DNA from: Clostridia bacterium
GTDB lineage: Bacteria > Bacillota > Clostridia > Christensenellales > Borkfalkiaceae
Assembly (NCBI GenBank): GCA_017648525.1
Contig: JAGCIP010000097.1
Coordinates: 1 to 22,953, forward strand
Direction of reading: 5' to 3'
DNA: 22,953 nucleotides
Shown: positions 18,408 to 22,953 of the stretch, in pieces
How the letters are laid out: every line of letters starts with the position of its first letter
How positions within the stretch are numbered: position 1 is the stretch's first letter
Notes under the pieces: model-generated
Told to the model about the DNA's origin: nothing
The model's database searches: none
What the model saw: only the letters and a program-made list of their open reading frames with translations
Position numbers and translations under genes: made by a program

Positions 18408-18436
18408 AAAAGGAACGGTTAAATTCCGTTCCTTTT
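18408..18436 (-). terminator. Intrinsic terminator after the MCLFF gene pair
   Basis: AAAAGGAACGG and CCGTTCCTTTT form a perfect 11-bp stem with a 7-nt loop. On the minus strand it is followed by GATTTTTTTGGG and lies 16 bp past the stop codon at 18453. It separates the pair from the promoter of the surface operon. The plus strand also carries a T-rich tract, so it could act in both directions. Confidence 0.85.
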
Positions 18437-18452
18437 ATTGTTTGTTTTTTAA

Positions 18453-18959
18453 TTATTTAATTTTGCCTTCCGCTTTTAATTCTTCGTTAGTCTTAAAATT
18501 ACCGGTCATAAATTCGTAAATTTGAGTTCTTTTCCATTCGCCAAAGAAAGTATTAAACGCCTTGTCAATATCTTCCATTTTTTTAGCAACGTAATTCTTT
18601 TTAGAAGAAACGATTACTGCAGACGGCATAAAACTAATACTGAATTCGGGATAGGTTTGCTTTATTGCGTCTTCAAGTTGACGATTAGCAATGGTTAAAT
18701 TCATAAACCAAACGGTAAAATGAGTTTCCTTTTTCTTTCTGTCGTAATAAGCGTTAAAGTGAAGATACCATTTGCCACAATGAACGTGCATAGTGCAGTT
18801 GCAAGAATCTTTCTTCAACACGTTGTACGGAGATACCCTAAAGTTATCGTAATTACGATACGCTTTTTTAGGAAACCCGGGAAGGTCTGCCCCTTTCCAC
18901 AATCTTTCGTAGTGAGTTTGAACGTCTTTGGTTTTTAAACTGTTAAAAAATAAACACAT
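18453..18959 (-). CDS. Small protein of unknown function, paralogue of its upstream neighbour
   Basis: The protein has 168 residues and matches no family I recognise. It has no signal peptide or membrane helix and is rich in Lys and aromatic residues, so it is probably cytosolic. It begins MCLFF, as does the upstream gene product. Shared features in the same order include an LPGFP segment near residue 26, an R-N-x-x-N-Y/F element, a strand ending in N-L/I-T/S-I/F, a charged helix, and a Y-P-x-x-x-x-S-F segment. The start is fixed by this shared N-terminus. Its AGGAG ribosome site overlaps the last codons of the upstream gene and the gap is 5 bp, so the two are probably translationally coupled. 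A terminator hairpin follows. Cys residues near 52-61 (SCNCTMHVHC) are not seen in the paralogue. Confidence 0.75.
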   Translation of the reverse strand: MCLFFNSLKTKDVQTHYERLWKGADLPGFPKKAYRNYDNFRVSPYNVLKKDSCNCTMHVHCGKWYLHFNAYYDRKKKETHFTVWFMNLTIANRQLEDAIKQTYPEFSISFMPSAVIVSSKKNYVAKKMEDIDKAFNTFFGEWKRTQIYEFMTGNFKTNEELKAEGKIK

Positions 18960-18964
18960 AGTAA

Positions 18965-19486
18965 TTATTCTCCTATTTTTTGTCCTTTATTTAATTCAAT
19001 TACGGTTTGATATATGTTGATATAAGCGTATTCGTCGATAAAATCTTTAACACCATCCGCAATTTCTTCTAAAGTTTTGCACTTTATCCAGTAACGAAGT
19101 CTTTGCCCGTCTATGTTTTGCATTTTGTCAGCCCACGTATTTTTTTCAAGGAAACTAAAATCGTATAAAGGATACTTTTTCTTTAATTCTTTCTTCTCGT
19201 CAAATCTTTTTTCAAAACTGATATTGCCGAAAATCAAATAAAAACTCAAGAAAGGATTACCTAACGAATAAGTAGATTTGATACTTACTTCAACCCCGTC
19301 TACAACGCCCGTGATACTTGCCGAACAAATATCTCCGTTAACCCTTGTTTCTAACTTGTAGTTACTATCATTTCTATCTTCAACGTTTGGGAAACCAGGA
19401 AGATTTTTCCCACCCAAAACGTCCGCCATCACCGTGCAAACGTCTTCTGCTTTTAACTTTGATTTTTTCTTAAAAAATAAACACAT
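18965..19486 (-). CDS. Small protein of unknown function, first gene of the MCLFF pair
   Basis: The protein has 173 residues from the ATG at 19486. A longer frame starts at 19528, but that codon lies upstream of the -10 box (19517-19522) and would not be transcribed. AAGGAGAGG sits 5 nt before the chosen ATG. The N-terminus MCLFFKKKSKLKAED matches the start of the downstream paralogue, including an almost identical first 17 bases. An LPGFP segment, a predicted beta-rich middle and a charged ELKKKYPLYDFSF segment follow. There is no membrane helix. Function is unknown; the two proteins may form a heterodimer (inference from pairing and coupling). Confidence 0.75.
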   Translation of the reverse strand: MCLFFKKKSKLKAEDVCTVMADVLGGKNLPGFPNVEDRNDSNYKLETRVNGDICSASITGVVDGVEVSIKSTYSLGNPFLSFYLIFGNISFEKRFDEKKELKKKYPLYDFSFLEKNTWADKMQNIDGQRLRYWIKCKTLEEIADGVKDFIDEYAYINIYQTVIELNKGQKIGE

Positions 19487-19491
19487 AAGCC

Positions 19492-19500
19492 CCTCTCCTT
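19492..19500 (-). promoter_or_regulatory. Ribosome binding site deciding the start of the first MCLFF gene
   Basis: AAGGAGAGG on the minus strand, 5 nt before the ATG at 19486. Together with the promoter position it rules out the start at 19528. Confidence 0.82.
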
Positions 19501-19516
19501 GACTGTGTACTTTTAG

Positions 19517-19545
19517 ATTATATAACATATATTCAAACTTGTCAA
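19517..19545 (-). promoter_or_regulatory. Perfect sigma-A promoter of the MCLFF pair
   Basis: TTGACA (19540-19545), a 17-bp spacer and TATAAT (19517-19522), all exact consensus on the minus strand. The predicted transcription start is near 19510, giving a leader of about 24 nt. The 72 bp to the pfl promoter are very AT-rich and hold no operator I can recognise. Confidence 0.9.
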
Positions 19546-19617
19546 TAAAATTACAAAAATTTAACTTTTCTCCATATTTTGCCCTAATTTTTGATGTTAG
19601 AAAGTTTTAATTTTAAC

Positions 19618-19646
19618 TTGACAAAGCAACACCGATTAGTTATAAT
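19618..19646 (+). promoter_or_regulatory. Perfect sigma-A promoter of pflB-pflA
   Basis: TTGACA (19618-19623), a 17-bp spacer and TATAAT (19641-19646), exact consensus on the plus strand. The expected transcription start (about 19653) coincides with the first bases of the riboswitch P1 stem. With a maximal promoter, control probably lies mainly in the leader RNA. Confidence 0.92.
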
Positions 19647-19652
19647 AAAATT

Positions 19653-19723
19653 AGATACACGACTGACGGAATAAAGCGGGTAACCGCAAGGAAGTGTATT
19701 CTCAATGGCCGACCGTCTGGGCA
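19653..19723 (+). promoter_or_regulatory. ZTP/ZMP riboswitch (pfl motif) aptamer
   Basis: P1 pairs AGATACAC (19653-19660) with GTGTATTCT (19694-19702, with one wobble or bulge). Inside it lies the conserved-type GACTGACGGAA. P2 pairs GCGG (19676-19679) with CCGC (19684-19687) across a GTAA loop, and AAGGAAG follows. The 3' domain is GGCCGACCGTCTGGGCA (19707-19723), matching the family's CCGCCUGGGCA. The family pseudoknot is present as GACGG (19665-19669) with CCGTC (19713-19717). Relative to the usual GGCG/CGCC, both sides have changed together, which supports the fold. The known ligands are the purine intermediates ZMP and ZTP, which accumulate when 10-formyl-tetrahydrofolate is short. Placement before pyruvate formate-lyase is the classical context of the motif. 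Confidence 0.9.
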
Positions 19724-19758
19724 TTTCAATTTTTCACAAAATTGGATTGCCCTTTTTT
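19719..19758 (+). terminator. Riboswitch-controlled intrinsic terminator
   Basis: GGGCATTTCAATTTT (19719-19733) pairs with the segment 19738-19752 ending TTGCCC, giving 15 paired positions with one T-T mismatch and a TCAC loop. Six T residues follow directly (19753-19758). The 5' arm contains the GGGCA that belongs to the riboswitch P3 domain, so aptamer folding and termination exclude each other. Ligand binding should therefore switch pflB-pflA on. Confidence 0.87.
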
Positions 19759-19770
19759 GATAGGCAATCC
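19744..19770 (+). other. Second hairpin between the terminator and the ribosome site
   Basis: GGATTGCC (19744-19751) and GGCAATCC (19763-19770) form a perfect 8-bp stem that ends 3 nt before the AAGGAGG of pflB. Its 5' arm is part of the 3' arm of the riboswitch terminator, so the two hairpins compete. In read-through transcripts it could block terminator refolding or present the ribosome site; no function has been shown. Confidence 0.6.
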
Positions 19771-19773
19771 ACC

Positions 19774-19780
19774 AAGGAGG
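19774..19780 (+). promoter_or_regulatory. Ribosome binding site deciding the pflB start
   Basis: AAGGAGG lies 5 nt before the ATG at 19786. It rules out the in-frame ATG at 19705, which lies inside the riboswitch and has no ribosome site. Confidence 0.92.
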
Positions 19781-19785
19781 TAGTT

Positions 19786-22011
19786 ATGCAAAAAGAATTT
19801 TGGAAAGGCTTTGTTTCGGGAAACTGGCAAAATTCAATAGACGTTCGTGATTTTATTCAAAAAAATTATCACGAATATACGGGTGACGACAAATTTTTGT
19901 CAAAACCAACCGAACGCACTAACAATCTTATGGAAAAAGTAAATAAACTTTTTGCGCTTGAACGTAAAGCGGGTGGTGTATTAGATATCGACACTTCAAC
20001 CGTTTCGTCGCTAACAAGTTATGCTCCTGGCTATATCGATAAGGAAAACGAACTTATCGTCGGTTTACAAACTGATAGCCCGTTAAGGCGTGGTGTTAAC
20101 CCCTTTGGCGGTATGAGAATGGTTAAGCAAGCCTGTGAATCTTACGGCTATACTTTGAGCGAAAAAGTTAAGGAAGAATTTCGTTTCCGCACCACTCATA
20201 ACGACGGAGTTTTCCGTGCTTATACAGAAGAAATGCGTCTTGCAAGAAAATGCCACGTTATTACAGGTCTTCCCGATGCTTACGGTAGGGGTAGAATTAT
20301 AGGCGACTACCGCAGAGTTGCGCTTTACGGCGTGGATAAACTTATAGAAGAAAAACAAAAAGACAAAGACAGCCTTGCTAACGGCGATTTTAACGTAGAC
20401 ACTATTCGCCTTGACGAAGAACTTTATCAACAAATAGCCTTTTTGGGCTATTTAAAAGAAATGGCAAAGTCTTACGGATACGATATTTCAATGCCAGCAA
20501 AAAACGCAAAAGAAGCAATACAATGGACGTATTTTGCATATCTTGGCGCAATAAAAGAACAAAACGGTGCGGCTATGTCGCTTGGTAGGGTTAGCACTTT
20601 CTTTGATATTTATATTGAACGTGACCTTGCTAACGGCACTCTTAACGAACTTAAAGCGCAAGAACTTATGGACGATTTCGTAATAAAATTAAGACTTGCC
20701 CGCCACTTAAGAACACCTGAATACAACGAACTTTTCGGTGGCGACCCCATGTGGATAACCGAGGCTGTTGGCGGTATGGGTGAAGACGGCAGAACGCTAG
20801 TTAGTAAAACGAGTTTCCGTATGCTTAATACCTTGTACACTTTAGGCCCGTCACCCGAGCCAAACCTTACCGTGCTATGGTCTAACAACCTCCCTGAACC
20901 TTTCAAAAAATTCTGTGCCAAGGTTTCTTGCGACACCGATTCAATTCAATATGAAAACGACGACGTTATGCGCCCCATCTACGGTGATGATTACGCTATC
21001 GCTTGTTGTGTTTCGGCAATGAAAGTAGGCAAACAAATGCAGTTTTTCGGTGCACGTTGCAACCTTGCAAAATTGCTTTTAATTGCGCTTAACGGTGGTT
21101 ACGACGCAACTAGTAATATTCATATAGGCCCGCAAATGCCCGTGCTTGAAAATCTTGATTACGACAGCGTTAAAGAGCGCTATGACGTTTATATTGCCTG
21201 GTTAATGCGCCTTTACGTTAACACTATGAACGTTATTCACTATATGCACGATAAATACGCTTACGAAAAAACGCAAATGGCTCTCCACGATACTAACGTC
21301 GGTAGATTTATGGCGTTTGGCGTAGCAGGACTTTCGGTTGTAGCCGACTCGCTTTCGGCATTTAAGCACGCAAACGTTAGTGCCGTTAAAAATGAAAACG
21401 GATTTATCGTGGACTTTGAAAGAAGTGGGGACTTTCCCAAGTTTGGCAACGACGACGATAGGGTTGATTTAATAGCAAAAGAACTTACTCACCAAGTAAT
21501 AACCGAACTTAGAAAAACCCCTACATATCGCAACGCCGAACATACCCTTTCGGTATTAACTATAACTTCTAACGTTATGTACGGCAAAAACACGGGCGCA
21601 ACGCCAGACGGAAGAACAGCTTTCTCCCCATTTGCCCCCGGCGCTAACCCTATGCATAACAGAGAAGAAAACGGTGCGCTTGCATCTCTTAACTCGGTGG
21701 CTAAAATCAGTTACGACGACTGCCGTGACGGTATTTCAAATACCTTTTCTATCACCCCCGACGCTCTTGGCAAAAACCAAGACGATAGACTTGAAAATTT
21801 AGTTAATATCTTAGACGGTTACTTTAAGAAAAACGCACACCATATAAACGTTAACGTGTTAAATCGTGAAACGTTAATGGATGCTTATGAAAACCCAGAA
21901 AAATACCCCAACCTAACCATAAGAGTTTCGGGGTATGCGGTAAACTTTAACAAACTTTCTTTAGAGCAACAAAGAGAAGTTATATCAAGGACTTTCCATG
22001 ACAGTCTGTAA
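19786..22011 (+). CDS. pflB: Formate C-acetyltransferase (pyruvate formate-lyase)
   Basis: The protein has 741 residues, close to the usual length of about 740-760. This glycyl-radical enzyme converts pyruvate and CoA to acetyl-CoA and formate in the anaerobic cytosol. The catalytic Cys407-Cys408 lie in AIACCVSAMKVGKQMQFFGA. The C-terminal glycyl-radical loop is IRVSGYAVNF with Gly716 as the radical site. The start at 19786 follows a strong ribosome site; an upstream in-frame ATG at 19705 would add 27 residues encoded by the riboswitch and terminator and is rejected. The activase gene overlaps its end. Expression should depend on the ZTP riboswitch, which suits an enzyme feeding formate into 10-formyl-tetrahydrofolate for purine synthesis. 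Both active-site motifs are complete, so the enzyme should work. Identification as PFL rather than another glycyl-radical enzyme rests on the Cys-Cys pair and overall match. Confidence 0.97.
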   Translation: MQKEFWKGFVSGNWQNSIDVRDFIQKNYHEYTGDDKFLSKPTERTNNLMEKVNKLFALERKAGGVLDIDTSTVSSLTSYAPGYIDKENELIVGLQTDSPLRRGVNPFGGMRMVKQACESYGYTLSEKVKEEFRFRTTHNDGVFRAYTEEMRLARKCHVITGLPDAYGRGRIIGDYRRVALYGVDKLIEEKQKDKDSLANGDFNVDTIRLDEELYQQIAFLGYLKEMAKSYGYDISMPAKNAKEAIQWTYFAYLGAIKEQNGAAMSLGRVSTFFDIYIERDLANGTLNELKAQELMDDFVIKLRLARHLRTPEYNELFGGDPMWITEAVGGMGEDGRTLVSKTSFRMLNTLYTLGPSPEPNLTVLWSNNLPEPFKKFCAKVSCDTDSIQYENDDVMRPIYGDDYAIACCVSAMKVGKQMQFFGARCNLAKLLLIALNGGYDATSNIHIGPQMPVLENLDYDSVKERYDVYIAWLMRLYVNTMNVIHYMHDKYAYEKTQMALHDTNVGRFMAFGVAGLSVVADSLSAFKHANVSAVKNENGFIVDFERSGDFPKFGNDDDRVDLIAKELTHQVITELRKTPTYRNAEHTLSVLTITSNVMYGKNTGATPDGRTAFSPFAPGANPMHNREENGALASLNSVAKISYDDCRDGISNTFSITPDALGKNQDDRLENLVNILDGYFKKNAHHINVNVLNRETLMDAYENPEKYPNLTIRVSGYAVNFNKLSLEQQREVISRTFHDSL

Positions 22012-22720
22012 TGAAGTTTTAGGAAAAATCAATTCCTTTCAAAGTCTTGGCACGGTTGACGGACCGGGCGTTAGATACGTGGTTTTTATGCAAGGCTGTA
22101 ATTTAAGGTGCGCTTGCTGTCATAACCCCGACACTTGGGCTATTAACGGCGGAAATACTTACACCGCAGAACAAGTGGTAGAAAAAGCTTGCCGTTATAA
22201 AGAATACTTTGGAAAAGCCGGCGGAATAACCCTTTCTGGTGGAGAGCCGTTAGTTCAAGCGCCGTTTGTCAAAAAGGTTTTTTCCCTTTGCAAAGAGCGT
22301 GGCATCAACACTTGTCTTGACACTTCTGGTAGTATTATAAACGACAACGTGTTAGAGTTACTTGAAGTTACAGATAGAGTTTTGCTTGATATAAAATACA
22401 CTAATGATAAAGATTATATAAATCACGTTGGCTGTGAGTTGTCAATCGTTTTAAAGTTTTTAAGATTGCTAAACGATAGAAAAATCCCGACCACTATTCG
22501 TCAAGTAATAATTCCCACTATAAACGACGACAAGGTCAATATATTAAGGCTAAAAGAAATAATCAAAGATTACGCTTGCATAGACAAGGTTGAACTTTTG
22601 CCCTTTAAGAAACTCTGCCAAGCAAAATACGATAATTTAGGCATGCCTTTTCCGTTTGGCAAACTCCCCACCCCTACAAAAGAAGTAATAACCGAATTAA
22701 CCAGCATTTTAAACGGCTAA
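21998..22720 (+). CDS. pflA: Pyruvate formate-lyase activating enzyme (radical SAM)
   Basis: The protein has 240 residues, the usual length. It uses S-adenosylmethionine and a [4Fe-4S] cluster to generate the glycyl radical on PFL. The cluster motif C-x3-C-x2-C is Cys34, Cys38 and Cys41 in GCNLRCACCHNPDTW, with an extra Cys40 between the last two ligands. The SAM-binding TLSGGEP segment follows, then DTSGSI, LLDIKY and the C-terminal LLPFKKLCQAKYDNLGM typical of PFL activases. The ATG at 21998 overlaps the end of pflB by 14 bp in another frame and has AAGGA 6 nt upstream inside pflB, so translation is probably coupled. It shares the riboswitch-controlled transcript. Confidence 0.96.
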   Translation: MTVCNEVLGKINSFQSLGTVDGPGVRYVVFMQGCNLRCACCHNPDTWAINGGNTYTAEQVVEKACRYKEYFGKAGGITLSGGEPLVQAPFVKKVFSLCKERGINTCLDTSGSIINDNVLELLEVTDRVLLDIKYTNDKDYINHVGCELSIVLKFLRLLNDRKIPTTIRQVIIPTINDDKVNILRLKEIIKDYACIDKVELLPFKKLCQAKYDNLGMPFPFGKLPTPTKEVITELTSILNG

Positions 22721-22745
22721 AATAAAGAAATTATATAAAATAAAC

Positions 22746-22774
22746 GCCCTGATGAAATAACGTTTCATCAGGGC
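22746..22774 (+). terminator. Terminator hairpin after pflA
   Basis: GCCCTGATGAAA (22746-22757) and TTTCATCAGGGC (22763-22774) form a perfect 12-bp stem with a TAACG loop, 25 bp after the pflA stop. The following tract (TTATTTAT) is only moderately T-rich. The opposite strand also has a T-rich tail, so it may end both pflBA and the convergent STAS gene. Confidence 0.8.
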
Positions 22775-22835
22775 TTATTTATACTTATAACGTGCTTGTA
22801 GTGCAGTTGTTTCTACTCACGCATTAAAATTAAGA

Positions 22836-22953
22836 TTATTCTATAGTTAAAATGTCTAAAAAGCCCGTAATGTCAAAAACTTCCATAATGCTATCGTTAA
22901 CCCCTGTAAGTTTCATTGAGCCTTTTGTGTTCATAATCTTTTGTGCTTTTAAG
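22836..22953 (-). CDS. C-terminal end of a STAS-domain protein (anti-sigma-factor-antagonist-like), partial
   Basis: Only the last 38 codons are in the window; the gene continues past the right edge. The visible part ends with SMKLTGVNDSIMEVFDITGF and then LDILTIE and a stop at 22836. This matches the last strand and helix of SpoIIAA/RsbV-type STAS domains, where a strand, a turn, a V-x-x-x-x-x-T-G helix and a final F-x-I strand occur in this order. Such domains act as anti-sigma-factor antagonists or as phosphorylation-switched partner modules. The phosphorylation-site Ser lies further upstream and cannot be checked. It is convergent with pflA and has no evident functional link. Confidence 0.75.
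   Translation of the reverse strand, partial: LKAQKIMNTKGSMKLTGVNDSIMEVFDITGFLDILTIE

Noticed and set aside
19487..19528. Longer N-terminus for the first MCLFF gene starting at 19528
   Set aside because: The codon lies in the promoter spacer, upstream of the -10 box, so it would not be in the mRNA. The paralogue begins at the equivalent MCLFF.
19705..19785. N-terminal extension of pflB from the ATG at 19705
   Set aside because: These 27 codons lie in the riboswitch 3' domain, the terminator and a hairpin. There is no ribosome site for this ATG, while AAGGAGG precedes the ATG at 19786.
22791..22821. Possible terminator for the STAS gene
   Set aside because: CGTG/CACG and GTAG/CTAC can pair, but the stem is interrupted and there is no clear T tract; the 12-bp hairpin at 22746-22774 is a better candidate for both convergent genes.

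Overview
The window looks like a low-to-moderate G+C chromosome segment from an anaerobic Bacillota (Clostridia-like, plausibly gut) bacterium. This is inferred from consensus sigma-A promoters, AAGGAGG ribosome sites, a ZTP riboswitch with an intrinsic terminator, a pyruvate formate-lyase pair, and very large BspA-type LRR and YDG/MBG-repeat surface proteins. No taxonomic marker is present, so nothing finer than class is offered. No tRNA, rRNA, IS element or CRISPR array was seen.

Region 1 (1-18341, minus strand) is one apparent six-gene operon of more than 18 kb. It reads leftward from a sigma-A promoter at 18313-18341 and runs off the left edge. Gaps between genes are 4, 12, 26, 37 and 15 bp. 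In order of transcription it encodes: (a) a 230-aa three-helix membrane protein with a cytosolic domain; (b) a 1537-aa protein with an N-terminal cytosolic domain resembling that of (a), one membrane anchor and about 35 BspA-type leucine-rich repeats; (c) a 1229-aa fusion of a GH3-like region that lacks key substrate residues, a membrane hairpin and a degenerate AAA+ domain; (d) a membrane-tethered McrB-type AAA+ ATPase with intact Walker motifs, apparently a paralogue of the degenerate domain in (c); (e) a 1350-aa surface protein with a transglutaminase-like domain among YDG repeats; (f) a second giant YDG-repeat surface protein, truncated by the window. Predicted topology places the AAA pair, the GH3-like region and the shared domains inside the cell, and the LRR, YDG and transglutaminase regions outside. 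This is the best candidate here for an undescribed system: an envelope-spanning surface apparatus with an active/inactive AAA pair at its cytosolic face.

Region 2 (18408-19545, minus strand) is a compact two-gene unit of distant paralogues of unknown function, both beginning Met-Cys-Leu-Phe-Phe. It has a perfect TTGACA-17-TATAAT promoter and an 11-bp terminator hairpin.

Region 3 (19618-22774, plus strand) is pflB-pflA. A perfect consensus promoter is followed at the expected transcription start by a ZTP/ZMP (pfl-motif) riboswitch. Its 3' conserved element is also the 5' arm of an intrinsic terminator. Since ZMP/ZTP rises when 10-formyl-tetrahydrofolate is short and PFL makes formate, this would couple formate production to one-carbon demand. 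A terminator hairpin follows pflA.

Region 4 (22836-22953, minus strand) is the C-terminal end of a STAS-domain (anti-sigma-factor-antagonist-like) gene cut by the right edge.
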